Shown here piece after piece: positions 25,352 through 33,446 of a stretch of DNA of 64,000 nt. The notes beneath the pieces were generated by a model that worked only from the letters and a program-made list of their open reading frames with translations, made no database searches and was not told the DNA's origin. The DNA is from Neopusillimonas maritima (lineage in GTDB: Bacteria > Pseudomonadota > Gammaproteobacteria > Burkholderiales > Burkholderiaceae_B). Numbering within the stretch: position 1 is the stretch's first letter; every line of letters starts with the position of its first letter. The stretch lies in NCBI RefSeq assembly GCF_040930455.2, contig NZ_CP170494.1; one strand, written 5' to 3'. The translations under genes were made by a program, and so were the position numbers.

Positions 25352-25780
25352 CTACTGGCTTTCTGTCTGCTGGTACTCCCGTTGTTCATCCGTCCAGAGG
25401 GTCTTTAGGTACTCGATTACTGCGCCAATTTCCTGGTCAGTCAGACTCTCCCCGAACGCCGGCATGGTTAGCCGTTCAGTTTTGTTGAACGGGTGTCGCC
25501 AGCCTTCCGCAATCATCTTGAACAACATGGCATCGCTGTGGCGCCAGGTGTGACCGGTGTCATCATGAGGTGGCGGGGGCATTTCCCCTTTCTCATCCGG
25601 CTTCTTCCAGTTGGCACCGCCTTCTCCCTGCCACCCGTGACAAGCAGCGCAGTATTGCTCATAGATCTGTCTGCCCTGGGCGACTTCCGCCGATGCAATC
25701 TCAGAAGCCCCGGGCCCGCCTGAGCCGCCGGCAAAGGCCGGCGCAGTGAGCAGGGCCACGGAGACAATCCACTTAATCAT
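25352..25780 (-). CDS. Periplasmic class I cytochrome c
   Basis: 142 residues from the ATG at 25780, which is preferred because it begins a clean signal peptide (MIKWIVSVALLTAPAFAG); a longer frame to 25870 overlaps the upstream gene. One haem site, YCAACHGWQGEGG near residue 50, and a distal Met in LTMPAFGESLTDQEIGAVIEYLKTLW. Two unusual features are the PPPPHDDTGHTWRHSD insert and a WRHP motif, seen in small cytochromes of copper islands. It converges tail-to-tail with the NuoN-like gene and overlaps the truncated BNR-repeat gene upstream. A possible electron partner of a copper or metal oxidase; inference. Confidence 0.88.
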   Translation of the reverse strand: MIKWIVSVALLTAPAFAGGSGGPGASEIASAEVAQGRQIYEQYCAACHGWQGEGGANWKKPDEKGEMPPPPHDDTGHTWRHSDAMLFKMIAEGWRHPFNKTERLTMPAFGESLTDQEIGAVIEYLKTLWTDEQREYQQTESQ

Positions 25781-26262
25781 GGACAGGCGTCCATTCGCCA
25801 GCGGTGCTTCGGGCAAGCAGGTTCCCGTTTGCGGTGCCCACCACAAGTCCTTGTGTCGACGAGAAGGCAAGCGCTGTTACGGTTTGGGGGGCCTTAAGAC
25901 TTGTCCAGGTTTCACCGCCATCGGTACTGTGATGAAGCTGCCCCTCGACTACGGCGTAAACGTTTTCCGGAGCCGCAGGATCATAGCTGATGGCGGACAC
26001 GGTGCCGCGCAGGTCACCGGCATCGCCCCAGAAGCAGAAACAGTCCATGGAGCGGGCGACGCCGCGGGTTGTACCCGCGAACAGCCAGCCACTTTCCATG
26101 CTGCCGGGCATGTCCGAGTGCAGGAATGCCTGCACTGGCTCCTGGGGTCCGCTGTCTACTTTCACCCACTCGATGCCACCGTCCCTGGACCGGAACATGC
26201 CGTCCTTCCCGAGGTAGGCGTAGAGGGTTCCGGGCTGGGTGGCATGAGCGGCTATGGCAGTG
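25773..26262 (-). pseudogene. BNR/YCF48-type repeat protein (F510_1955-like), C-terminal fragment
   Basis: About 160 residues remain: HATQPGTLYAYLGKDGMFRS, FRSRDGGIEWVKVD, VYAVVEGQLHHSTDGGETWTSL and VVGTANGNLLARS, which are BNR (Asp-box, S-x-D-x-G-x-T-W) beta-propeller repeats of the sialidase/YCF48 type. Proteins of this kind often accompany a small cytochrome c in copper-resistance islands. The frame runs directly into the end of the IS3 element at 26263, so the N-terminus and signal peptide are lost. Its stop overlaps the cytochrome c start, showing they were one operon. Confidence 0.75.
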
Positions 26263-26270
26263 TGTAGTGG

Positions 26271-27119
26271 TCAAGCAATTTCAGACACTGCGATAGGTTT
26301 TTCTACGTTGTTCTGTAGTTCATAATCAACGGGTGCGATGTATCCGAGCGTCGAGTGCAAACGCTGCACGTTATAAAAGCCAACAATGTAGTGCGTCACA
26401 TCCTTTTCGGCCTCGACATGGTTGGCATAATCGCGCTGCCAGACGCGTTCCATTTTCAGGTTCAGGAAGAAGCGCTCCATGACAGCATTGTCCCAGCAGT
26501 TGCCTTTTCGGCTCATGCTGCAGCGTATACCGTATTGGGTCAGCAGAGTCTGGTACGTATCCGAAGCGTATTGGCTGCCGCGGTCCGAATGCACCATGAC
26601 GCGTTGCTTTGGCTTGCGCCGCCAGACCGCCGCAAGTAAGGCCTGTAAAACCAGATCTTTACTCATACGCGAATCCATCGACCAACCGACCACTTGGCGT
26701 GAGAACAAATCCAATACAACGGCCAGATACAACCACCCCTCATGGGTACGGATGTAGGTGATGTCCGTTACCCAGGCGGTGTTAGGCGCGGCAACATCGA
26801 ATTGGCGGTCCAGAATGTTGGCGGCAACGCTATGCGGGATACCACCATACGAACCCGGTCGACGACGGTACCCGACCTGAGCGCGCCAGCCGTGGATGCG
26901 CATCAAGCGTGCCACGCGGTGCCGGCTACAGGATTCACCCAATGCACGTAAATCATGATGCACCTTACGGTAGCCATACACGCGTGCGCTCTCCAGCCAA
27001 GACGCCTTCACTAATGCCAATAACCGTTGGTCTTCATGGTGGCGCTGACTGTGAGCATTGCGCCGCCATGCGTAATAACCGCTGTGATGCACTTGGAGCA
27101 CGGCGCAAAGCCGTCGCAC
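26271..27119 (-). CDS. IS3-family transposase OrfB (rve integrase core)
   Basis: A 282-residue frame from a GTG; in vivo it is made as an OrfAB fusion, and the frame is open further upstream (KYAFIEQHSTQYAV). The HTH_21 segment MRRLCAVLQVHHSGYYAW and the DDE core are complete: AWVTDITYIRTHEGWLYLAVVLD (first D), VMVHSDRGSQYAS (second D) and GNCWDNAVMERFF (E). The C-terminus TLGYIAPVDYE is typical. Intact, therefore potentially active. Confidence 0.93.
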   Translation of the reverse strand: MRRLCAVLQVHHSGYYAWRRNAHSQRHHEDQRLLALVKASWLESARVYGYRKVHHDLRALGESCSRHRVARLMRIHGWRAQVGYRRRPGSYGGIPHSVAANILDRQFDVAAPNTAWVTDITYIRTHEGWLYLAVVLDLFSRQVVGWSMDSRMSKDLVLQALLAAVWRRKPKQRVMVHSDRGSQYASDTYQTLLTQYGIRCSMSRKGNCWDNAVMERFFLNLKMERVWQRDYANHVEAEKDVTHYIVGFYNVQRLHSTLGYIAPVDYELQNNVEKPIAVSEIA

Positions 27120-27157
27120 CGCATACTGAGTCGAATGCTGCTCGATAAACGCGTACT

Positions 27158-27448
27158 TCAGCCGGACTCCTTGGCAAAGTACGCGGCGGCTTTTTTTAAG
27201 ATGTCTCGCTCTTCAGTGAGTCGCTTGACCTCGGTGCGCAACCGCTTGATCTCGGTGGCCTCGGCGCTGTCTTGCTGGCGCTGCTCGGGCGACGTGTTAT
27301 AGCGCTTTAACCACGCATACATGCTGTGGGTCGATACGCCCAGACGGGCGGCGACCTCCGCAACCGGACGGCCGTGATCGGCCACCTGTTTGACCGCTGC
27401 AATCTTGAATTCTTCTGTAAATCGAGCCCTGCTCATAATGATCTCCAT
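27158..27448 (-). CDS. IS3-family transposase OrfA (helix-turn-helix), with -1 frameshift signal
   Basis: A 96-residue HTH_Tnp_1 protein; the native start is probably the ATG of MSRARFTEEF. It has the HTH GRPVAEVAARLGVSTHSMYAWLKRY and a leucine-zipper-like end (EIKRLRTEVKRLTEERDILKKAA). Near the 3' end the minus strand reads TTAAAAAAAGCC, a slippery A7G site. orfB lies in the -1 phase, as expected for programmed frameshifting that makes the OrfAB transposase. Confidence 0.92.
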   Translation of the reverse strand: MEIIMSRARFTEEFKIAAVKQVADHGRPVAEVAARLGVSTHSMYAWLKRYNTSPEQRQQDSAEATEIKRLRTEVKRLTEERDILKKAAAYFAKESG

Positions 27449-27495
27449 CAGTCGATATTATGAGGCAAAAATGTGTCTAGTAAACCCTGGTCGAT

Positions 27496-28749
27496 TCATT
27501 TGAGCACTGCGCATAAAGCAGCGGCGGTCTCATGCGGTATGAGGGCCGCAATGGCCTGCTCCAAATCGACGATACGTTGGGCATGATTCCGATAATGGTG
27601 CGTGTTCTTGACGGTTCGACCCTTCTCGGAACACAGTTCATGGACGGCAATCGCATCGCCCGTTTCCAGGTCCGTAATAGTCAGATCATTGCCGTGCTCA
27701 GCGACGCCAACATTGGCCTGCTGCCAAGCCATGGGCACGGAATACTTGTTGGACTTCCAGGAGATGAGCCCCGTCTTATCGGCGCGCCGAGTCTGGGCAC
27801 GGGTGCCCTGGTCGGTCAGGCTGGCCGGGGCCAGATATGACCGTAAGTGCTGACGTTCGTCTTGTTCGAAGTGTTCCCGTGGCACCCGCCCCGTCGTCCC
27901 ATGAACCCGTGCATTAGCAACCGTCTCGAGCCAGTGCTGCATGTGCTGACGCAAGTCCTGCTCGCTGGCAAACTCTTCGCCGTATAGACCGTCTTGCTTG
28001 ACGTATTTGACGCCAGCTTCCACTTTACCTTTGCTCTCCGGGTCATAGCCTTCGCAGGCATGGATGCGGAAACCCGCTGTCGTGGCGAACTCATGGAAAC
28101 GCGGGTTGAGGGTCAGTTCCCGGTACTGCTCGCTGAGCACCACCAACTTGGTTTGATCGTACACACATTCCTCGGGTATGCCGCCGAAATAACGAAACGC
28201 CTCGTCGTGCAATTGAATAAAGGCAGCGGTATCCAATGGCTTGAAGGCGAGGCCCACATACATCAAGCGTGAGCACGACAGTACGAACACGACGAAGTGA
28301 ACGGTACGTTCTTGTCCTCCAATGAGTACGCCGCGCAGTTCGCCTGGATCAACCTGGCATTGAATTCCGGGCACGGACTGAGGCACGGGTTCGTAATAGC
28401 GTAGCTGGCCTGTAGCGACCTGTTCCTTTAATGTCTGCACATAGCGACGAATGCTGCGCGAGGACACCTCAAGCTCTCCGCCGCGCTCCTGGAGCCGACG
28501 TGCCAGCTTGACGGCACTTAACTTCGGGAAGCGCTTAAGCTGATGAATCAGGAAATCCCGATGCGCATCCAGGCGCTTATGGCGCGACCGGTCGCCTTGG
28601 TAGGCACTGATCTGCGTCTCGTCCATCTGCACATACTTACGCACCGTGTTGCGCGAGATATCCAGCTCAAGGCTGATAGCCCGCAGCGACAGCCCGCGGC
28701 CCTCGTCATACAACCCTTTGATTTTATGAATCACTACCCACTCCTTCAA
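27496..28749 (-). pseudogene. istA: IS21-family transposase IstA, C-terminally truncated
   Basis: 417 residues of a normally about 500-residue IstA. The N-terminal HTH is seen in GRGLSLRAISLELDISRNTVRKYV, the catalytic rve domain begins IQCQVDPGELRGVLIGG and includes the DDE residues in VVFVLSCSRLMYVGLAF and EGYDPESKGKVEAGVKYVKQDGLYG, and a Mu-type C-terminal domain is partly present. The stop codon is supplied by the IS3 tip. Non-functional without its C-terminus and IstB. Confidence 0.88.
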
Positions 28750-28869
28750 TGATGCGCTCCCGTTGCCTTTTATATGGCAGGAACGCTACACGTTTCATGG
28801 CTTTGCAGCCACCGGCAGGTGGGTCAATTCTGTTGGCCAAAAGAGGGGCAGTTTAATTGGCCATCAACA
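27499..28869 (-). mobile_element. IS21-family remnant (istA truncated, istB lost)
   Basis: It holds the 5' end of an IS21-type element: a terminal region with repeated TTGGCC/ATTGGCCA motifs at about 28836-28863 ending in ACA (28867-28869), then istA. The IS3 at 26263-27498 cuts it 3' of codon 416, and the helper ATPase gene istB is missing. It is therefore immobile. Its outer end cut the gene remnant at 28870-29172. Confidence 0.75.
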
Positions 28870-29172
28870 TTGAAATCCCATTTCAAGGCCAACGGCATAG
28901 ATGCGACTGTACTGATGGATGGCAATTACGCATTGCAGATTTGTGTTGATCCAAATGACATGATGAAGGGAGTTTTTCGCATAAGTGAGCAGCTATTTCT
29001 CAGGGTGGCTTGCGAGTTCCAATCTTTACGGTGGTTTGCGGAGGAGCACTCTTCGATCTTCAGCGATGTGGTGGGAGACGTGAGCCCAATCACTATGGGC
29101 ACCCATGGACTTATTAATGAGTCACCTCCAGGTTGGCAAGGCTTGAAGTGCCTGCTTGACGATCCAGCCTAG
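28870..29172 (+). pseudogene. Fragment of an unrecognised gene cut by the IS21 remnant
   Basis: About 100 residues (LKSHFKANGIDATVLMDGNY...CLLDDPA) continue in frame out of IS21 terminal sequence, so the apparent start inside the IS is an artefact. I recognise no domain; the sequence looks like a soluble alpha/beta protein. It faces the trbM gene convergently. Confidence 0.5.
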
Positions 29173-29202
29173 CTTAGGCCTCTGCGATCATAGTGGGTTT
29201 CC

Positions 29203-29877
29203 TCAGTAGTCGGGTCGTTGCCTTGGATCAGTGAGCGAGAAATTCCAGCCGCTGGCCCAAAGCCCATCATGTTTGGCGTTCCACTCGGTTTGTGCGGCCT
29301 CGTAGTCCTCAGCCTTTACCCAGAGCCCGCCCATGGCGGGTTTGCCGACATAGCGAACAGATAGTTCATGCGTCCAGGCGTGATCGTTGTAGGCGACGCA
29401 GTAGGTGGGAAGTTGGCTGAGCGTGACAGTGGGTAGTGGGTGGACTTCGTAAACCGGCTCCGCGCTGTCGCCGCTCCAGTAGTTGTAGCCGCGTTCGCGC
29501 CATTTATAAGCGGTGGCCGCATAGCTGCGGTTCAGAAATTCCGCATCGCATTTCCCAGCTCCGCGTGAAATCGCATCTATGCGTTCTGGTATGCCCGGAT
29601 CGCTGGCTGCCGGACACTCAGATAGAAAATCGCGTCTTGCTGCGACCGTAGCAGTCCAGTCCAGCCCGCGCTTGTTGAATTTTTTAATACGAAAGTAATG
29701 ATTTAGGGAAAGGTTGCATTCACCAGGACGCAAGCTAGACGACAGACAAAGTGTCGCTTCACAAGCCAGACGGGGGATGCCGGTAAGCAGTTCGATGGTG
29801 CCGGTGGCATGGGTAGCGGGAGCTAAAACGCAGGCAAGCGCCAGCGTCCCAGCCCGCAGGACGGGAAGGGGTTGCAT
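29203..29877 (-). CDS. trbM: TrbM/KikA-family conjugal transfer protein
   Basis: A 224-residue exported protein with a signal peptide (cleavage near THATG). The TrbM signature is clear: CEATLCLSSSLRPGECNLSLNHYFRI near residues 38-63 (landmark), with conserved cysteines, followed by RRDFLSECP and a second pair of cysteines. TrbM proteins accompany P-type/Trb conjugation systems and ICEs. Here it stands without the rest of a transfer operon, marking this region as a conjugative-element relic. Upstream lies a ribbon-helix-helix gene on the same strand. Confidence 0.85.
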   Translation of the reverse strand: MQPLPVLRAGTLALACVLAPATHATGTIELLTGIPRLACEATLCLSSSLRPGECNLSLNHYFRIKKFNKRGLDWTATVAARRDFLSECPAASDPGIPERIDAISRGAGKCDAEFLNRSYAATAYKWRERGYNYWSGDSAEPVYEVHPLPTVTLSQLPTYCVAYNDHAWTHELSVRYVGKPAMGGLWVKAEDYEAAQTEWNAKHDGLWASGWNFSLTDPRQRPDY

Positions 29878-29931
29878 GAGGGTGTCTCCGGGGGATGGTA
29901 AAGCAGGTGGCCGTGGTCAGGCCGGGGAAGG

Positions 29932-30225
29932 TTAGCGTTGCTGCTGTAGCGTTTGTTGTGCGATGGCAAGGTGCTCTGGCTTGGCCATGGCCCGTAACAG
30001 ATGGGCGGATTCGACTGCGGCCAAGCGGGTGTCGCGCAGATGGCCCAGGTCGGCGACGATCTGACGTAATAGCGTCAGTTCTTCCTGCAGCGTGTCGTCA
30101 GCGGACAATCGTCGCCTTATATAGTTAGAGAGGGACAGTCCGGAGAGAGCGGCAGCCTCACCCAGACGCGCAGCATGGGACGGGGTCACCCGGATACGGA
30201 TGACCTCAGACAGAGATTCGTTCAT
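29932..30225 (-). CDS. Ribbon-helix-helix protein, probable mobilisation/relaxosome accessory (MobC/TraJ-like)
   Basis: 97 residues. The N-terminus SEVIRIRVTPSHAARLGEAAALSGLSLSNYIRRRL is a ribbon-helix-helix DNA-binding fold of the type found in MobC and TraJ-like relaxosome proteins. The rest is helical with Leu/Gln-rich heptads. It is adjacent to trbM and close to the right attachment repeat, where oriT-region genes often lie, but no relaxase gene remains. It could alternatively be an antitoxin-like regulator; no toxin partner is adjacent. Confidence 0.6.
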   Translation of the reverse strand: MNESLSEVIRIRVTPSHAARLGEAAALSGLSLSNYIRRRLSADDTLQEELTLLRQIVADLGHLRDTRLAAVESAHLLRAMAKPEHLAIAQQTLQQQR

Positions 30226-30326
30226 AGAGAAGCCTGTGGGAATGGTGATTCAGAAAGCTTGCGTCAGCATGTGCTGTGGGCGAAAATACAGCAGGCTGAT
30301 TAGCTTGGCTAACAGCAAGCAAAAGA

Positions 30327-30352
30327 TTTTGGGTACCTGTTTGGGTGCTTAT
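30327..30352 (+). repeat. Right arm-type repeat of the integrative element
   Basis: TTTTGGGTACCTGTTTGGGT plus GCTTAT, which differs from 11745-11770 at three of 26 positions. It lies about 40 bases inside the right attachment repeat, mirroring the left end. Confidence 0.55.
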
Positions 30353-30390
30353 TGAGATGAGGCCCTCTGTAGACCGCATGAATGCTGACT

Positions 30391-30413
30391 ATTCGAGTCC
30401 CGCCGTCGCACCA
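30391..30413 (+). repeat. attR-like: degraded copy of the tRNA-Leu 3' end
   Basis: ATTCGAGTCCCGCCGTCGCA followed by CCA matches 11601-11624 with two substitutions and a one-base deletion. Only the T-arm and acceptor half is present, so it is not a tRNA gene. A terminator follows immediately, as behind a tRNA. Confidence 0.75.
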
Positions 30414-30423
30414 GAATTTTAAA

Positions 30424-30471
30424 AAACCGTAACCAGTCCGGGTAGGTACCCTGAAGGTTGCGGTTTTTTTT
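30424..30471 (+). terminator. Rho-independent terminator behind the right attachment repeat
   Basis: AAACCGTAACC (30424-30434) pairs with GGTTGCGGTTT (30456-30466) with one G-U pair, followed by a T-run. It may be the original terminator of tRNA-Leu, displaced by the element insertion. Confidence 0.75.
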
Positions 30472-30522
30472 CGCGTGGCGCTTTCATTCACCGTTGATGA
30501 ACCGGCTTAGATGCTGATTAGT

Positions 30523-30541
30523 AAATGCAAATCGTTTACAA
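30523..30541 (+). promoter_or_regulatory. Fur-box-like site upstream of the imelysin operon
   Basis: AAATGCAAATCGTTTACAA resembles betaproteobacterial Fur boxes (ATGCAAAT..TT.aCA pattern with near dyad symmetry). It lies 46 bases before the start codon of an operon whose families are iron-repressed in other bacteria. The match is by eye only. Confidence 0.5.
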
Positions 30542-30586
30542 TCTCAGTATTGAAATTGAAAACAACGGTTAAGGGCGAGATAAAGC

Positions 30587-31891
30587 ATGATTAAGTTATC
30601 CAAGTTGGGGCATGTGTTTGGAGCGGTGCTGTTGATGGTTTCGTCCGCCTCGTGGGCCGCCACACCCGAAGCTGTAACCAAAACCTATGCAGACATTGCG
30701 CACGCTGCCTATACAGATGCACTGGATTCTGCACGCGATCTTCAGGCGTCGATCAATTTGCTTTTGGAAAAACCCAGTGCCGAGACGATGGCGGCGGCGC
30801 GCCAAGCCTGGATCGACTCGCGTGTACCTTATCAGCAAACTGAGGCATATCGTTTCGGCAACCCCATTGTGGATGCCTGGGAAGGCAAGGTGAATGCCTG
30901 GCCGCTTGACGAGGGCATGATTGATTATGTTGATGCGTCGTATGGCACTGACTCCGATTTAAATGCCTATTATGTGGTGAATGTCATTGCTAATCCGCAG
31001 TTGAAAATTGGTGGGCAATCAGTAAACGCATCGGAAATCACCCCTGATTTATTGCGTAATGTATTGCATGAAGCAGATGGCAACGAGGCGAACGTTGCAA
31101 CGGGCTATCACGCTGTTGAGTTTTTACTTTGGGGGCAAGACTTGAATGGCACGGGGCCGGCTCCGGAAGGGCGCAGTGGCACCCCACAAGAGCGACACTC
31201 GGGTAATCGCCCCTACACGGATTACAGCATTGAAAACTGCACCAATGGAAATTGTGAGCGTCGCGCCCAATACTTACGGGTGGTAACCGACATGCTGGTG
31301 TCCGATCTCGAGCAAATGGTGACGTATTGGCAGGATCAGGGCCAGGCGCGTGAAGCGGTTGTGTCGGATCCTAAAGCGGGTCTGATCGCCATGCTGACCG
31401 GGCTGGGTAGTCTTTCTTACGGAGAGCTGGCGGGTGAACGCATCAAACTGGGTTTGATTCTTCATGATCCGGAAGAAGAGCACGATTGTTTCTCGGACAA
31501 CACCCATAATTCACACTACTACAACCAATTAGGGATGCAAAACGTTTATTTGGGCGAGTATCTTGCGATTGACGGCACACTCACAGAAGGCCCGTCGTTA
31601 AGCGATTTGGTACGCCAACATGACCCCAAGTTGGACGAAGAAATGCGCTCGCGACTGTCGGCCACGTTGGCTGCAATGGAAATCATGCGTGAACGCGCGA
31701 AACACGTAGAAACGTACGATCAAATGATTGCGTCAGGCAACGCCGAAGGTAACGCTGTAGTGCAGTCGGTGGTGGATCATCTTGTTGCGCAAACGCGTAG
31801 TATTGAGCGGGTTATTGCTTTGCTTGACCTGGGTGGTGTTCAAATCGAGGGTTCTGACAGTCTTGACGGCCCCTCGGCCGTCTTCCAATAG
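30587..31891 (+). CDS. Imelysin-family (peptidase M75) iron-regulated periplasmic protein
   Basis: 434 residues with a signal peptide (cleavage after SASWA). The imelysin GxHxxE motif is present in GYHAVEFLLWGQDL near residue 177, and the family's second conserved block is in YLGEYLAIDGT. The sequence matches the long form found in IcmP/IrpA-type proteins, with HSGNRPYTDY and a CTNGNCERRAQYL segment. It is the first gene of a four-gene operon with the same order as the Pseudomonas aeruginosa PA4370-PA4373 region, an iron-repressed locus thought to act in periplasmic iron or haem handling. Peptidase activity is not established for the family. Confidence 0.9.
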   Translation: MIKLSKLGHVFGAVLLMVSSASWAATPEAVTKTYADIAHAAYTDALDSARDLQASINLLLEKPSAETMAAARQAWIDSRVPYQQTEAYRFGNPIVDAWEGKVNAWPLDEGMIDYVDASYGTDSDLNAYYVVNVIANPQLKIGGQSVNASEITPDLLRNVLHEADGNEANVATGYHAVEFLLWGQDLNGTGPAPEGRSGTPQERHSGNRPYTDYSIENCTNGNCERRAQYLRVVTDMLVSDLEQMVTYWQDQGQAREAVVSDPKAGLIAMLTGLGSLSYGELAGERIKLGLILHDPEEEHDCFSDNTHNSHYYNQLGMQNVYLGEYLAIDGTLTEGPSLSDLVRQHDPKLDEEMRSRLSATLAAMEIMRERAKHVETYDQMIASGNAEGNAVVQSVVDHLVAQTRSIERVIALLDLGGVQIEGSDSLDGPSAVFQ

Positions 31892-31901
31892 CAGACGACT
31901 C

Positions 31902-33446
31902 ATGACGCAGTTCGCGCACTATGCCATGAGTGGCCGGTCTCTGTTGCTTGCATTCTGTCTTGCAATCGGAGGGCCGGCGTACAGCCAATCGCAGCAGGCC
32001 GTGTCTGATCAGGCTCGACCCGATTTGTCTGATGCGTCTTATGAACGGGTTCAGGCGGTCACCGAATTCACTGAAGACTTCTCGCAAGCGGAGTCGTTTG
32101 AGGTCATGCAAGGTGGCGCGGGAACAGTTGATAAGCGGGTGAATGCCGATATTTTTTCCCATCCGGCTGCCAACTTAAGTTTTGAAGAGCGCCAACAGTT
32201 TCTTGTCGGGAACGGTTTGTTTCGCAAAGACTGGGTTTCGTCGCCCTCGTCTACGCTCGCATCCGACGGATTGGGGCCGCTATTTAACGCCCGATCATGT
32301 CAAGCGTGCCATGTCAAAGATGGCCGAGGTACGGTGCCGGGGTTTGACCCCGAAGCGCTTACGGGGAATATGGCCTTATTGATACGTTTGTCATTGGCGC
32401 ATAATCAGAACGAGGCGGTCGACTCCGTGATTGAGGCATTGGAGGCACCCGACCCTGTTTATGGTCATCAGTTTCAGCCTTTTGCTGTTCCCGGATTAAG
32501 TCGAGAGGGGGATTTGCAGATTGGGTATGAATCGCAGGAAGTTACTTTGAACGGCGGCGAAACAGTTGAGTTGATGAAACCGGTTTACGAGCTAACCGAC
32601 TTGGCATATGGCGCGCTACACGAAGATGTGCGTTTATCGCCTCGGTTGGCTTCGCCAATGATTGGGTTAGGTCTGCTTGAGGCGATTCATCCTAACGATA
32701 TTCTTCGCAATATCAATCGCCCGGAGGCAAAAAAAGACGGTGTTACCGGGCGTGTACGTTGGGTTGAAGACCTTGAGACAGGAAAAAAAGCCTTGGGTCG
32801 TTTCGGTTGGAAAGCCGAGCAGCCTACCGTTAAGCAGCAGGCGGCGGTGGCGTTCTCCGCCGATATGGGCTTGTCCACTCCTCTGGTGCCGTCACCGTAT
32901 GGCGAATGCACGTTTGCTCAAAAGGCGTGTTTCAAGATGCCGCATGGTGTTCAAAATAGTCAGGGGGCGCATGAGGTACCGGGTGAGCTGCTGGATTTCG
33001 TCAGCCGGTATTCCGAAAACCTGGCGTTGCCTCAACGTAGAAATGTGAATGATGTGCGGGTGTTGGCCGGGAAAAAGTTGTTTTACGAAGCCAACTGCGT
33101 GGCCTGCCATGTGCCTAAATATGTCACGCGCCGCGATGCAACGCATCCTGCCCATCAGTTCCAACTGATTTGGCCGTATACCGATATGTTGCTGCACGAT
33201 ATGGGGCCGGGCCTTGCCGATGAAGGAGGCGCATGGGCGCGGGAATGGCGTACCCCGCCTTTGTGGGGTATTGGGCTTACTAAAACGGTTAATCCGAACG
33301 CGACCTGGCTGCACGACGGGAGAGCTCGAACGTTACTCGAGGCCATTATGTGGCATGGCGGCGAGGCACAAGCCGCGCGAGACCGCGTGGCCGCCATGAC
33401 GCCGGAAGATCGCGACAATTTATTGAAATTCCTGGAGTCTTTATGA
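31902..33446 (+). CDS. Di-haem oxidoreductase (cytochrome c peroxidase-like, DHOR family)
   Basis: 514 residues from the ATG at 31902, ten bases after the imelysin stop; the frame is open back to 31782 inside that gene, but a signal peptide (SLLLAFCLAIGGPAYS) fits this start or the ATG at 31926. Two haem-c sites: RSCQACHVKDGRG near residue 90 and NCVACHVPKY near residue 400. Other DHOR landmarks are LFNARSCQACH, PVYELTDL and the C-terminal WLHDGRARTLLEAIMWHGGEA. Periplasmic; probably handles electrons for ferric/ferrous iron together with the flanking imelysins. The stop overlaps the next start by 4 bp. Confidence 0.9.
   Translation: MTQFAHYAMSGRSLLLAFCLAIGGPAYSQSQQAVSDQARPDLSDASYERVQAVTEFTEDFSQAESFEVMQGGAGTVDKRVNADIFSHPAANLSFEERQQFLVGNGLFRKDWVSSPSSTLASDGLGPLFNARSCQACHVKDGRGTVPGFDPEALTGNMALLIRLSLAHNQNEAVDSVIEALEAPDPVYGHQFQPFAVPGLSREGDLQIGYESQEVTLNGGETVELMKPVYELTDLAYGALHEDVRLSPRLASPMIGLGLLEAIHPNDILRNINRPEAKKDGVTGRVRWVEDLETGKKALGRFGWKAEQPTVKQQAAVAFSADMGLSTPLVPSPYGECTFAQKACFKMPHGVQNSQGAHEVPGELLDFVSRYSENLALPQRRNVNDVRVLAGKKLFYEANCVACHVPKYVTRRDATHPAHQFQLIWPYTDMLLHDMGPGLADEGGAWAREWRTPPLWGIGLTKTVNPNATWLHDGRARTLLEAIMWHGGEAQAARDRVAAMTPEDRDNLLKFLESL

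Larger units (their letters stand above)
26263..27498 (-). mobile_element. IS3-family insertion sequence
   Basis: It contains orfA and orfB in overlapping phases on the minus strand. The ends form imperfect inverted repeats: TGTAGTGGTCAAGCAATTTC at 26263 and the complement of the sequence ending TCGATTCA at 27498, sharing AGACAC at the same distance from each tip. The flanking bases do not show an obvious target duplication, and the genes on both sides are truncated and unrelated, so the element marks a deletion or rearrangement junction. Confidence 0.85.
11601..30413. mobile_element. Decayed integrative (conjugative-type) element inserted in tRNA-Leu
   Basis: The tRNA-Leu 3' end (11601-11624) recurs at 30391-30413 with two substitutions and one deletion. 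Just inside each end is a related repeat, 11745-11770 and 30327-30352 (three differences in 26 bases), containing GGGTAC-type motifs that look like integrase arm sites. Within lie the stump of a tyrosine integrase, copper genes, the complex-I-like cluster, and TrbM plus a ribbon-helix-helix protein as conjugation relics. Three IS elements have eroded it: IS110 cut the integrase and copA, and IS3 and IS21 cut the genes around 26-29 kb. It is no longer self-mobile by its own integrase. Confidence 0.72.

Noticed and set aside
28774..28869. N-terminal part of the open frame running to 29172, as a native start
   Set aside because: The first codons translate IS21 terminal repeats (GQFCWPKEGQFNWP), so only the part after 28869 can belong to the interrupted gene.
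30391..30413. Second tRNA-Leu gene
   Set aside because: Only the T-arm and 3' acceptor half is present, with a deletion; there is no anticodon or D-arm. It is treated as an attachment-site copy.
30309..30491. Minus-strand open frame across the right attachment repeat
   Set aside because: It runs through the att repeat and the terminator and has no ribosome site or recognisable protein features.
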